A stretch of DNA of 64,000 nt from Sphingobacterium kitahiroshimense (GCF_025961315.1 NZ_JAOQNK010000001.1:3472001-3536000), one strand, 5' to 3'; positions 42,636 through 52,371 are shown, counted from the stretch's first letter. Numbers and translations: made by a program. The notes: generated by a model from the letters alone, not told the origin.

Positions 42636-43559
42636 ATGAATAATCACAAATTACAGGGCTTAATTGCGGCGCCTTTCACACCAATGCTGGCAAATGGTGA
42701 TTTAAATCTTGAATCTATCCCTGCTTATTATCAGTTACTGAAACAAAATCAGGTAGCTGGTGCATTTATCTGTGGGTCAACGGGCGAAGGTGTTTCATTA
42801 ACCTTTGATGAAAGGGTAGCTATTATGCAAGCTTGGGCAAAAGCAACTGCCAGTGATAAAGAGTTTAAAGTAATTACACTAGTAGGTGGAACAAATATTA
42901 GAGAATGTTGTTTACTTGCCACAAAAGCTGAACAGATCGGTTTGTTTGGCATTTCATTTACTTCACCTTTCTATTTTAAACCTGCCAATGTAGAACAGTT
43001 AGCGAAATGCTGTGAGGAAATTGCAGCAGCTGCACCTAAAACAGCATTCTATTATTATCATATTCCAGTATTAACAGGTGGAAATTTTGCAATGATCGAT
43101 TTATTGAAAGCAATTGATGGTAAAATTCCCAATTTTGTAGGAATAAAATATACACATGAGGACTTTATGGATTATCTCTCATGTCTAAATTTTGCCAATC
43201 GCAAATATGATATGCTATGGGGCAGAGATGAAAACATGTTATCTGCACTAGTCCTTGGTGCCAAAGGAGCTGTGGGAAGCACCTATAATTATGCTGCTCC
43301 TCTTTATCGAGCATTAATTGATGCATTTGATCAGGGAGATTTTGAAAAAGCAAATGCTTTACAGCAACAGTCAATTGATATGATCACTTTATTAGGAAAG
43401 TATGGTGGTATTGCTGTCGGAAAATCTTACATGAAACTCATAGGTTTAGATTGTGGAGCGTTTAGATTACCTGTTCGCAATATGACAGAAAAAGATTTTG
43501 AAAGATTTAAAGCCGATGTTGCATCGCTAAATTTTTCAAGTTTCAAATCAACTTTATAA
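42636..43559 (+). CDS. nanA: N-acetylneuraminate lyase
   Basis: Cytoplasmic aldolase splitting Neu5Ac into ManNAc and pyruvate. It is a DapA-superfamily barrel with GSTGEG near 45, YYYHIPVLTGG near 140-150 and the Schiff-base lysine K171 in GIKYTHEDF. The YYYHIP and GAVGSTYNY phrases resemble the vertebrate/Bacteroides NPL branch more than E. coli NanA. I chose the ATG at 42636 (307 residues, the family length); a longer frame from 42585 adds 17 residues without homology. It is the first gene of the sialic-acid cluster, followed 1 nt later by the mutarotase gene. Confidence 0.93.
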   Translation: MNNHKLQGLIAAPFTPMLANGDLNLESIPAYYQLLKQNQVAGAFICGSTGEGVSLTFDERVAIMQAWAKATASDKEFKVITLVGGTNIRECCLLATKAEQIGLFGISFTSPFYFKPANVEQLAKCCEEIAAAAPKTAFYYYHIPVLTGGNFAMIDLLKAIDGKIPNFVGIKYTHEDFMDYLSCLNFANRKYDMLWGRDENMLSALVLGAKGAVGSTYNYAAPLYRALIDAFDQGDFEKANALQQQSIDMITLLGKYGGIAVGKSYMKLIGLDCGAFRLPVRNMTEKDFERFKADVASLNFSSFKSTL

Positions 43560-43560
43560 C

Positions 43561-44676
43561 ATGATGAAAACTATTCCTCTTATCTTAAGCACACTCTTAT
43601 TTATGCAATATAGCACAACAAAAAATGTAGAAGAGATCACTTGGTCTGTTTCGGACTCTCTACCCAAAACGATTACCGGTCAAGTGCAACTTGGTGTTGC
43701 AGGACCTGTTGTAGGAATCCACAGCAATCATTTACTGATCGCTGGTGGCGCAAATTTTCCAGAAAAGATGCCTTGGGAAGGAGGAATAAAAAAATACCAG
43801 CATACAGCATACATTTATGCTATAAAAGATCACAATTTACAATTAAAAAATACAATCTCGCTAAACACTTCTACTGCATATGCCGCAAATTGCAGTCAAG
43901 AAGAGGGAATTTATACCGCAGGTGGAGAAAATGAAATGGGAGTTTCTTCACAATTTCAGATCTATAGCTGGAACGGAGAACAAAACAACTTCCAAGTAAA
44001 AAAGCTTCCCGAACTTCCAATTCCTTTAAGCAATGCAAGCCTGGTGGCAGACGATAACAAGCTCTACTTAATAGGTGGAGAAAATGCGGCGCTTGTTTCA
44101 GATAAAATATACCTATACGATCAAAAATGGCAGGAGTATATGCGTCTTCCATATCCATTAACACATACTGTAGCACTTGTTAAAGATCACTTTCTTTATC
44201 TATTTGGAGGGCGTACCAGACAGCTTAATGCGATCAGTACATTATATAAAACCTGTTATAAAATTGACTTAATAACAAAAGAGATTATCCAGATCGCCGA
44301 TTTGCCAGAAGCTCTTTCCGCAGGAACAGGATTCGCAGATAATAAAGGTAACCTATTCTTAATTGGCGGTGATAATGGTTCCACCTTTCACAAAGTTGAA
44401 CAGTTAATTCTAGATATAGCACAAGAAATAGCTCCAGATCGCAAAGAAAAATTAATACAAGATAAAGCAATCGTGCAATCCAATCATCCAGGTTTTACCA
44501 AAAATGTATTGCAATATGATGACCAACTAAACAAATGGCATGTCGCCAGCACTTTACCGACAGGATCACCTGTTACCACAACTGCTGTCTTTCATGACCA
44601 ACAAGTTTATATTCCATCGGGGGAAATTAAAGCAGGTATTCGATCTGCAGGAATATTAACAGGTACCAATAGATAA
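43561..44676 (+). CDS. nanM: Kelch-type N-acetylneuraminate mutarotase (NanM-like, cyclically permuted)
   Basis: A 371-residue six-bladed Kelch beta-propeller. Blade signatures are LLIAGGANFP, YTAGGENEMG, LYLIGGENAA, LYLFGGRTRQ, LFLIGGDNGS and YIPSGEIKAG. This matches the 'cyclically permuted mutarotase' family often encoded next to Bacteroidota nanA, which converts alpha-Neu5Ac released by sialidase to the beta anomer. A hydrophobic N-terminus (about 1-20) suggests export. It starts 1 nt after nanA. Mutarotase activity is inferred from family and context. Confidence 0.87.
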   Translation: MMKTIPLILSTLLFMQYSTTKNVEEITWSVSDSLPKTITGQVQLGVAGPVVGIHSNHLLIAGGANFPEKMPWEGGIKKYQHTAYIYAIKDHNLQLKNTISLNTSTAYAANCSQEEGIYTAGGENEMGVSSQFQIYSWNGEQNNFQVKKLPELPIPLSNASLVADDNKLYLIGGENAALVSDKIYLYDQKWQEYMRLPYPLTHTVALVKDHFLYLFGGRTRQLNAISTLYKTCYKIDLITKEIIQIADLPEALSAGTGFADNKGNLFLIGGDNGSTFHKVEQLILDIAQEIAPDRKEKLIQDKAIVQSNHPGFTKNVLQYDDQLNKWHVASTLPTGSPVTTTAVFHDQQVYIPSGEIKAGIRSAGILTGTNR

Positions 44677-44697
44677 CATCTAAATATAAACCAAATC

Positions 44698-45927
44698 ATG
44701 ATACAAAATAAAAAATATTATCCTTGGATTGTTGTTGGCCTACTTTGGGTGGTCGCATTACTCAATTACATGGACAGGCAGATTCTATCGACCATGCGTC
44801 CGACGATGCAGGTCGATATCACTGAATTACAGTCAGCAACTGTCTTTGGACAATTAATGGCCATTTTCTTATGGATCTATGGACTGATGAGCCCTGTTTC
44901 AGGGATACTGGCCGATAGACTTAATCGCAAATGGCTTATCGTAGGCTCTTTATTTGTTTGGTCATTAGTCACCTCATTAATGGGATATGCTACAACCTAT
45001 CCGGAATTAATGATACTTCGCGGTATTATGGGCGTTTCCGAAGCCATCTATATTCCAGCAGGACTATCACTCATCTCGGATTTTCATTCTGATAAATCGC
45101 GTTCATTAGCAATTGGTATTCACATGACTGGTTTATATACAGGCCAGGCATTAGGCGGATTCGGGGCAACATTAGCAAGTTCTTATTCTTGGCACAGTAC
45201 ATTCAAAATATTTGGTTTAATAGGAGTATTATATGCTATTGTCCTCATGTTCTTTCTAGCAGAAGCTCCGGTAAGAACGAAAAAATCAGAACAAACAGAA
45301 AAACCCATCAATAGTTTCAAAGCTATAGGTATGCTCCTGAGCAATATATCGTTTTGGGTCATCTTGTTTTATTTTGCGATACCAAGCTTACCAGGCTGGG
45401 CGACAAAAAACTGGTTACCGACTTTATTTTCAGAGAACCTCAATATATCGATGTCGCAAGCGGGTCCATTATCAACAATCACAATCGCGATATCCTCTTT
45501 CTTAGGGGTTATTTTTGGAGGTATATTATCTGACCGTTGGATACAAAAGAATGTAAAGGGCCGTATTTATACATCTGCAATTGGTTTATTGTTAACAATT
45601 CCGGCTATGTTCTTAATCGGATATGGGCAACATATCTACCATGTTGTAGGCGCAGGATTAATGTTCGGTTTTGGCTTCGGCATGTTCGACGCTAATAATA
45701 TGCCTATTCTTTGCCAATTTGTTCCGAGTAAATTCCGTGCAACAGCATATGGGATCATGAATATGCTTGGTGTTATGGCCGGTGCATTTATTACTAAAGT
45801 ATTGGGGGCGTCAGCTGATGAAGGTAAACTAGGAAAAGATTTTGCTCTTTTGGCTGTCATTGTATTTGTCGTTGTCATCATTCAACTTGTTGTATTAAAG
45901 CCAAAATCAAATGCTTCGCTGGACTAA
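44698..45927 (+). CDS. nanT: MFS transporter, predicted sialic acid (Neu5Ac) permease
   Basis: A 409-residue major facilitator with 12 predicted helices. The MFS loop 2-3 motif appears as GILADRLNRKW and is repeated in the second half as GGILSDRWIQKN; NYMDRQILSTMRP near residue 23 is the anion:cation symporter-family start. It sits between the mutarotase and O-acetylesterase genes, so Neu5Ac is the expected substrate, as for Bacteroides/Tannerella NanT. A hexuronate or other sugar-acid substrate is possible on sequence alone. Its last 17 nt overlap the next gene. Confidence 0.87.
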   Translation: MIQNKKYYPWIVVGLLWVVALLNYMDRQILSTMRPTMQVDITELQSATVFGQLMAIFLWIYGLMSPVSGILADRLNRKWLIVGSLFVWSLVTSLMGYATTYPELMILRGIMGVSEAIYIPAGLSLISDFHSDKSRSLAIGIHMTGLYTGQALGGFGATLASSYSWHSTFKIFGLIGVLYAIVLMFFLAEAPVRTKKSEQTEKPINSFKAIGMLLSNISFWVILFYFAIPSLPGWATKNWLPTLFSENLNISMSQAGPLSTITIAISSFLGVIFGGILSDRWIQKNVKGRIYTSAIGLLLTIPAMFLIGYGQHIYHVVGAGLMFGFGFGMFDANNMPILCQFVPSKFRATAYGIMNMLGVMAGAFITKVLGASADEGKLGKDFALLAVIVFVVVIIQLVVLKPKSNASLD

Positions 45928-47983
45928 AAAAATAATTTTAATCACATCTATTACGGTGTATTCCTCCATCGCATTGTATGCTCAGAAAAGAGTGGCATGC
46001 ATTGGCGATTCAATCACCAAAGGATTAGGTTTAAAAAAGGAGAATAAAACATATCCCCAACAACTTCAAGAGTTATTAGGATCAAATTTTATCGTCCAAA
46101 ATTTCGGATTTAGTGGTGCCACATTATTGAGCAAGGGACATAAGCCCTATGTCGAAACCCAGGAATATAAACAAGCACTGGCATTTCATCCTGACATTGC
46201 GATTATAGCATTGGGCGTAAATGACACTGATCCTCGAAATTGGCCCAACTATGGCGATGAATTTGAACAGGATTACAGTACACTTATCAGTAATCTGAGA
46301 AAATCAAATCCCGATGTCTCCATATATATTTGTACCCTTACCCCTATTTTCAGCGGTCATACACGTTTCTTGTCCGGTACAAGGGATTGGCATCAAGCCA
46401 TCACTGCGTTGATACCAAAAATTGCCAAAAATAATCAAGTTAAACTGATCAACATCAATGAACAATTAAAGAGCAGAATCGATTTATTCGAAGATAACAT
46501 ACATCCAAATGTTGAGGGAGCGACCATAATTGCCAAACAGGTAAACCAAGCGATACAGGGAAGCGTGCAACCTCTCTCCGTTAAGGCTAACTTTGGAGAT
46601 CATATGGTCTTACAACGAAACCGAGAAAACCCTATTTTAGGAAAAGCATCATGCAATACAAAAATAGCGTTAAGATTCGATCACAAAACCTATCAAACTC
46701 AGTCCGACAAAAATGGTGATTGGTCAATTCTTCTTCCCAAAAGAAGTGCCGGAGGTCCATATGATATTCAGATCCAAACGGAACACGAAGAGTTAAAAAT
46801 TAACGACATACTTTTTGGCGATGTATATCTAGCATCTGGACAGTCCAATATGGCATTTGAGCTAAAAAATGCACGCGGAGGAGACAGTTTAATTCAAATG
46901 AATGCACCAAAAGTAAGGTTGTTTAAAAATAACAATTTCGTCAAGACCAATCCGACATCCTGGGACTTAAATACACTTGAAAAGATTAATAAATTAGAGT
47001 TTTTCAGTGGAAACTGGACTTTACCAACACAAGAAAATAAGGCAAATTTCTCTGCAATAGCTTATGCTTTTGCGCTCCATGTATCTTCTAGAACCAATAT
47101 TCCAATTGGTATAGTCGAACTGGATGTTCCTGGATCCAATACCGAATCATGGATAGACCGTACAACATTAGAGCAAAATAATCTACTAGCAAGCTACATC
47201 CATAGTTGGAGGAAATCCGATTTTATACAGGATTTTTGCCGCAATAGATCTGATCAAAATCTGGCACTGTCCTCCGCAAAATATCAACGTCACCCTTATG
47301 AACCCGCCTACAATTTTGAAGCCGGTATGTCGCATTGGTTACGTACGCAATTCACAGCTGTTTTGTGGTATCAAGGAGAAAGCAATGCCCATAACATTGA
47401 ACTACACGAGCTATTATTTAAAACACTTGTCAGTTCATGGCGCCAAAATTTTAAGCAAGACCTTCCTTTCTATTATGTGCAACTATCAAGTATTGAACGT
47501 CCTTCATGGCCGAGATTCAGAGACAGTCAGCGCAAATTGAATACAGAACTTGAAAACACCTATATGGCTGTTTCATCAGATGTAGGTGATCTTTCGGATG
47601 TCCATCCTAAAAATAAGATCATTATCGGAAACCGATTGGCGAATCTAGCCCTTGCTCACGAATACAAATTCAAAATCAATGCAGATTATCCAACATTCGA
47701 CCACTATACCATAAAAAACAATATGATCAAGGTCTACTTTAGAAACTGTAAATCACTTAAAACAAACAATAATCAACCTTTACAGGGATTTACCCTGATC
47801 GATGAAAAAGGATATACCTTGCAGCCTGGAAAAATATCAATTCAAAAAAATTGTGTATCGATTGATTTGCCAAGCGATAAAATCATAACTGAAATCCGAT
47901 ACGCATATTCACCCTATAGCACCGCAAATTTGCAAAATGAGGCAGAAGTACCAGCTTCAACATGCAGTTTTAAAATTGACTAA
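45911..47983 (+). CDS. Sialate O-acetylesterase with two SGNH hydrolase domains
   Basis: A 690-residue exported protein containing two complete SGNH-type esterase modules. Module 1 (about 28-215) has S34 in IGDSITKG, LGVND near 97, and D195/H198 in EDNIHPN. Module 2 (about 225-690, SASA/DUF303 type) has S312 in SGQSNM, WYQGESNAH near 487 and D563/H565 in SDVHPKN. The signal peptide is about 1-24 (ending LYAQ). Removing 4-, 7- or 9-O-acetyl groups would let the sialidase and lyase act on modified sialic acids, as shown for NanS-type enzymes of oral and gut Bacteroidota. The ATG overlaps the transporter gene by 17 nt. Confidence 0.9.
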   Translation: MLRWTKKIILITSITVYSSIALYAQKRVACIGDSITKGLGLKKENKTYPQQLQELLGSNFIVQNFGFSGATLLSKGHKPYVETQEYKQALAFHPDIAIIALGVNDTDPRNWPNYGDEFEQDYSTLISNLRKSNPDVSIYICTLTPIFSGHTRFLSGTRDWHQAITALIPKIAKNNQVKLININEQLKSRIDLFEDNIHPNVEGATIIAKQVNQAIQGSVQPLSVKANFGDHMVLQRNRENPILGKASCNTKIALRFDHKTYQTQSDKNGDWSILLPKRSAGGPYDIQIQTEHEELKINDILFGDVYLASGQSNMAFELKNARGGDSLIQMNAPKVRLFKNNNFVKTNPTSWDLNTLEKINKLEFFSGNWTLPTQENKANFSAIAYAFALHVSSRTNIPIGIVELDVPGSNTESWIDRTTLEQNNLLASYIHSWRKSDFIQDFCRNRSDQNLALSSAKYQRHPYEPAYNFEAGMSHWLRTQFTAVLWYQGESNAHNIELHELLFKTLVSSWRQNFKQDLPFYYVQLSSIERPSWPRFRDSQRKLNTELENTYMAVSSDVGDLSDVHPKNKIIIGNRLANLALAHEYKFKINADYPTFDHYTIKNNMIKVYFRNCKSLKTNNNQPLQGFTLIDEKGYTLQPGKISIQKNCVSIDLPSDKIITEIRYAYSPYSTANLQNEAEVPASTCSFKID

Positions 47984-47988
47984 AAACG

Positions 47989-49182
47989 ATGTATACTTTA
48001 ACACAACTCGAAGAACTCGAAAAATTTTATAAAACACAGCTTCTAGAAGATACTGTTCCATTTTGGTTTCCAAAATCATTTGACCATGAAGACGGTGGAT
48101 TTTTACTCATGCGCGATCAGGACGGAAGTTTAATTGATGATGACAAAGCAGTTTGGATTCAGGGACGAGCAACCTGGTTACTGGCAACACTCTACAACAC
48201 AGTAGAACCCAAACAAGAATGGCTAGATGGGGCTAAGTTAGGCTATGATTTTATCCGAAAACATTGCTTTGATACTGACGGTCAAATGTTTTTCCATGTC
48301 ACTAAAAATGGTGAAGCGATCCGTAAAAGAAGATATTATTTTTCAGAGACTTTTGCCGTTATTGCCTTTGCTGCCTATGCAAAGGCCTCAGGCAGTCAAG
48401 AAGCTGCGGAACAAGCTCGTGCTATTTTTGGGAAATGCATCCAATATGCTTCCGGAGAAATCAAATTAGCTCCTAAGTTTACAGACACAAGGCCTTCAAA
48501 AGGTATCGGAACGCCGATGATCATGATCAATACGGCACAGCAACTACGTGACACAATCGGTGACCCTCGCTGTGATGAAGCCATTTCCACTTGGATCAAA
48601 GAAATTGAAACCAATTTCGTAAAGCACGACCTCAAGGTGGTCATGGAGCAAGTGTCACCGAAAGGAGAAATCATCGATCATATAGATGGCAGAACCTTAA
48701 ATCCCGGCCATGCCATAGAAGGAGCTTGGTTTATTCTGCATGAAGCGCAATACCGCAACAACGATCCAAAGCTCATCGAGTTAGGCTGTCAGATGCTCGA
48801 CTATATGTGGGAAAGGGGTTGGGATAAAGAATTTGGTGGTATTTTATATTTTAGAGATTTATACAATAAACCTGTACAAGAATATTGGCAGGACATGAAA
48901 TTCTGGTGGCCTCAAAACGAAACTATCATTGCCACGCTGCTCGCGTATTTATTGACAGGAAACGAAAAGTATGCCGACATGCATCAAAAAATACATCACT
49001 ACGGCTATGAAAAATTTCACGATCAGAAGCATGGCGAATGGTTTGGATATCTCCATCGGGATGGTTCAATTGCACAGACTGCGAAAGGAAATCTATTCAA
49101 AGGACCATTCCACCTTCCACGTCAGGAATGGTATTGTTGGACAATCCTTAAAAACTTCTTAAAAGATAAAAATGAATCTTAA
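47989..49182 (+). CDS. N-acylglucosamine 2-epimerase (AGE/RnBP family)
   Basis: A 397-residue (alpha/alpha)6-barrel epimerase that interconverts ManNAc and GlcNAc in the cytoplasm. The two catalytic histidines are present: H241 in NPGHAIEGAWFI and H375 in GPFHLPRQEW; WIQGRATWLLATLYN near 56 lines the pocket. No signal peptide. Bacteroides fragilis uses the same enzyme class (there called NanE) instead of kinase plus ManNAc-6-P epimerase. It follows the esterase by 5 nt and overlaps the GH20 gene by 11 nt. Confidence 0.93.
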   Translation: MYTLTQLEELEKFYKTQLLEDTVPFWFPKSFDHEDGGFLLMRDQDGSLIDDDKAVWIQGRATWLLATLYNTVEPKQEWLDGAKLGYDFIRKHCFDTDGQMFFHVTKNGEAIRKRRYYFSETFAVIAFAAYAKASGSQEAAEQARAIFGKCIQYASGEIKLAPKFTDTRPSKGIGTPMIMINTAQQLRDTIGDPRCDEAISTWIKEIETNFVKHDLKVVMEQVSPKGEIIDHIDGRTLNPGHAIEGAWFILHEAQYRNNDPKLIELGCQMLDYMWERGWDKEFGGILYFRDLYNKPVQEYWQDMKFWWPQNETIIATLLAYLLTGNEKYADMHQKIHHYGYEKFHDQKHGEWFGYLHRDGSIAQTAKGNLFKGPFHLPRQEWYCWTILKNFLKDKNES

Positions 49183-51121
49183 ACTCAAATACCTTAGCAT
49201 TTTACTTCTTAGCATCAGTTTTTTTTCAATTTCGTCTGCACAAGAAAACTTAATTCCATTACCGATCAACATGGAATTGGGGGAAGGTATGCTTGATCTG
49301 AAGAAGGGGATTGTTGTAAATGAAAATAATACAGCACTAACGAATGAATATCAACTGGCCAACACCATTCTTGCAGATTGGAAAATAGGAACTAAAAAAG
49401 CTGGTCATAACAACAGTCTGCCGCTCCTAACACTTGAGCTATTAAGTGGTTTATCCGAAAATAAGGAAGCTTATCATTTGAAAATTGATGAGAAAGGAAT
49501 CCACATAAAAGCACACAATAATGCAGGCATTTATTACGGACTACAAACATTAAGACAATTTTCAATTCAACAGAAAAAGCTTTCATTTTGTGAGATCAAT
49601 GACAAACCGGCATTCTCATGGCGGTCCTTTCTAGTTGATGTCGGACGTAATTATCAACCTCTTGCTATGCTAAAAGAGCAGGTTGATATCATGGCACGTT
49701 ATAAATTAAATATTTTACACTTTCATTTTACAGAAGATATCGCTTGGCGTTTAGCCAGCAAAAAATACCCGGATCTTACCGATCCATCTTACATTACCAG
49801 AGGTAAAGGTGAACATTATACAGAAAAAGAGTTTAAAGAACTAATAAATTATTGCAAACTACGCCATATTTTGCTTTTACCTGAAATTGATATGCCAGGA
49901 CACAGTGATGCTTTCAAAAGATATTTTGGAGTAGGCATGCAAACGGACTCTGGTATGGTATATATTAAGGAGCTTTTAAAAGAATTCTCAGAAACCTATA
50001 CCGATCTCCCCTATCTGCACATTGGAGGTGATGAAGTAAAAATCAGCAACAAAAACTTCATTCCTGAAATCACACAATACGTTGAAGAATTAGGTTATAA
50101 AACAATTGGCTGGGATCCAGGCAGTAACCTTATGCCACAGACCATTCGACAACTGTGGATGGGTGGCCCCAAAAAAATTCTAGAACAAGGGGACCATGTA
50201 TTTATCGATTCCAAACATCTCTATATAAATCATATGGATCCTTTGGAAACTGTAACGACCTTATTTCATAGAAAAATTGGCGAACAAGATAAGGAACATA
50301 AAAATCTGATCGGAGCAACCTTGTGTTCATGGCCAGATCGTGTAGTAGCCGAACCTCAGGATATGTTTGTCCAAAACGCCATATATCCCGCTCTTGTCAC
50401 ATTTGCAGAACGCAGTTGGCGAGGTGGTGGTATAGCTGGCTGGACATGTAATATTGTGCAAGAAAGTCTTCCTGCTTATCAGGAATTTAAAGCATTTGAA
50501 ACTAGGCTGCTCCATCATAAAAACAGCTATTTTACTGATAAACCATTTCCCTATGTCAAACAAATAGGATTAAAATGGGAACTGATCGGACCCTTTCTAA
50601 ATGAGGGCAATCTTGCAAAAACATTTCCAATAGAATCGAAACCATTTGCACCTGATATAACAGTTACAAAAACAATAGCGGGAGGTACCGTGATCCTGAG
50701 ACATTGGTGGGCAGACATCATACCTGGTGCCCTTAATAATCCACAAGAGAACACAACTTGGTACGCACGTACCAAGATATGGAGTGAAAAAAGCGAGCAC
50801 AAATTATTCTGGATCGGATTCAACAATCTATCCCGATCGTATGCAAGCAATACACCCCAATTACACACTTGGGATGATCTTGGAAGCCAAGTCTGGGTCA
50901 ATAATAAAACGATCGAACCGCCTATTTGGAAGCATGCCGGTGCAAAAGGAGATTTAGAGACTCCTCTAGTAGATGAAGGTTACACCTATAGAGCGCCAAC
51001 AAAGATTTTATTGAAAAGAGGTTGGAATGAAATTTTAATCAAATTACCGATCAGCGATTTTAAAGGAACCGATTGGCAAAATCCAGTAAAATGGATGTTT
51101 ACATTTATACAGAGTAATTAA
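49172..51121 (+). CDS. GH20 beta-hexosaminidase of the sialic-acid cluster
   Basis: A 649-residue exported GH20 enzyme: signal peptide (about 1-23, ending ISSAQ), GH20b domain (about 25-145), then the barrel from FSWRSFLVDVGRNYQP with catalytic D287-E288 in HIGGDEVK. Residues about 450-649 form an additional beta-rich C-terminal region with TWYARTKIWSEKSEHKLFWI and KRGWNEILIKLP, resembling a carbohydrate-binding jelly roll. It is expected to remove GlcNAc/GalNAc uncovered after desialylation. It is shorter than, and only distantly like, the GH20 at 809. Confidence 0.9.
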   Translation: MNLKLKYLSILLLSISFFSISSAQENLIPLPINMELGEGMLDLKKGIVVNENNTALTNEYQLANTILADWKIGTKKAGHNNSLPLLTLELLSGLSENKEAYHLKIDEKGIHIKAHNNAGIYYGLQTLRQFSIQQKKLSFCEINDKPAFSWRSFLVDVGRNYQPLAMLKEQVDIMARYKLNILHFHFTEDIAWRLASKKYPDLTDPSYITRGKGEHYTEKEFKELINYCKLRHILLLPEIDMPGHSDAFKRYFGVGMQTDSGMVYIKELLKEFSETYTDLPYLHIGGDEVKISNKNFIPEITQYVEELGYKTIGWDPGSNLMPQTIRQLWMGGPKKILEQGDHVFIDSKHLYINHMDPLETVTTLFHRKIGEQDKEHKNLIGATLCSWPDRVVAEPQDMFVQNAIYPALVTFAERSWRGGGIAGWTCNIVQESLPAYQEFKAFETRLLHHKNSYFTDKPFPYVKQIGLKWELIGPFLNEGNLAKTFPIESKPFAPDITVTKTIAGGTVILRHWWADIIPGALNNPQENTTWYARTKIWSEKSEHKLFWIGFNNLSRSYASNTPQLHTWDDLGSQVWVNNKTIEPPIWKHAGAKGDLETPLVDEGYTYRAPTKILLKRGWNEILIKLPISDFKGTDWQNPVKWMFTFIQSN

Positions 51122-51139
51122 TAACCAAAACATTATATC

Positions 51140-52297
51140 ATGCAAAAATTATTTTTAACGCTTTCTATCCTGCTATCATCGACGATGATCCAAGCACAAG
51201 AAACGACTGTTTTTAAATCGGGAGATGACGGTTACAAAAGTTACCGTATTCCAGCGATTGTCAAAGATAAAAGTAACAATCTGATTGCATTCTCCGAAGG
51301 CCGTGTTGAACATGCCGGAGACTACGGAAATGTCGATATCGTTTACAAAGTCAGTTCTGACAATGGAAAAACATGGGGACCTCTGCAGATAGCTGTAGAC
51401 CAAGATAAATTACAGGCGGGCAACCCCGCACCTATTGTTGATCTATTAGATCCACAATATCCAAAAGGACGAATTTTCTTATTCTACAATACAGGAAATA
51501 ATCACGAAGGAGATGTCAGAAAAGGAAATGGAATTCGCGAATGCTGGTATATCACTTCTACAGATGGAGGAAAAACATGGGCTGCACCGACAAACATTAC
51601 AACTGCAGTGCATCGTCCAAATCAACCCGCGTTCAATCCTAATTATACTTTTAAAGAGGATTGGAGAACCTACGCCAATACACCTGGTCATGCTTTACAA
51701 TTTGATTCCGGAAAATATAAAGGCCGTATATACATTCCTGCAAACCATTCAGAAGGAGACCCAAAACCTGCAGGAAAAGATTATTTTGCACATAGTTATT
51801 ATTCCGACGACCATGGTAAAACTTTCAAAATCGGAAATACAATAAGCTTTGAAGGTGGAAATGAAACGATGGCCGCACAGATCTCCGAAACAGGATTGTA
51901 TATGAATACTAGAAACCAACAAGGAAATGTACGAAACCGTATTGTTTCTTATTCGAATGATGGTGGAGCAACATGGGATACCACTTTCTATGATAAAAAT
52001 CTACCAGATCCTGTTAACCAAGGTTCTACCCTATCTTGGAAAAAAGGTAAAAATTATATTCTAGCTGTTTGCAATGCTGCCTCTCAAAAAGATAGAGATA
52101 ATTTAACATTACGAATCAGTAAAGATCAAGGAAAGACCTGGTATTTTAACCATGTAGTGGCAAAAGCACCTGTGGGCTATAAAGATTCTTATGCCGCCTA
52201 TTCAGATATTATTCTGATCAACAATAAGAAAATCGGCGTGCTTTATGAAAAGGATAATTACGAAACGATTGTTTTTGACACGGTGTCAATCAAATAG
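51140..52297 (+). CDS. nanH: GH33 exo-alpha-sialidase
   Basis: A 385-residue secreted sialidase that releases terminal sialic acid. The signal peptide is about 1-20 (ending IQAQ). The FRIP arginine motif appears as YRIPAIV near 34. Asp-box-type loops are visible: SSDNGKTW, STDGGKTW, SDDHGKTF, SNDGGATW and SKDQGKTW. The EGR stretch after the RIP motif and the late Tyr/Glu region fit GH33. It is compact, lacking the N-terminal carbohydrate-binding domain seen in many Bacteroides NanH. It is the last gene of the cluster and is closed by a strong hairpin. Confidence 0.93.
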   Translation: MQKLFLTLSILLSSTMIQAQETTVFKSGDDGYKSYRIPAIVKDKSNNLIAFSEGRVEHAGDYGNVDIVYKVSSDNGKTWGPLQIAVDQDKLQAGNPAPIVDLLDPQYPKGRIFLFYNTGNNHEGDVRKGNGIRECWYITSTDGGKTWAAPTNITTAVHRPNQPAFNPNYTFKEDWRTYANTPGHALQFDSGKYKGRIYIPANHSEGDPKPAGKDYFAHSYYSDDHGKTFKIGNTISFEGGNETMAAQISETGLYMNTRNQQGNVRNRIVSYSNDGGATWDTTFYDKNLPDPVNQGSTLSWKKGKNYILAVCNAASQKDRDNLTLRISKDQGKTWYFNHVVAKAPVGYKDSYAAYSDIILINNKKIGVLYEKDNYETIVFDTVSIK

Positions 52298-52316
52298 CAA
52301 CCTGTTGCATCGAACT

Positions 52317-52354
52317 AAAAAAGTGTCTGAATCTTTAGATACAGACACTTTTTT
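52317..52354. terminator. Intrinsic terminator at the end of the sialic-acid cluster
   Basis: AAAAAAGTGTCTG pairs perfectly with CAGACACTTTTTT around an inner ATC/GAT pair and short loop. It lies between the sialidase and the convergent pirin gene and can serve both. Confidence 0.88.
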
Positions 52355-52371
52355 ACTACGTATCTCAAAAT

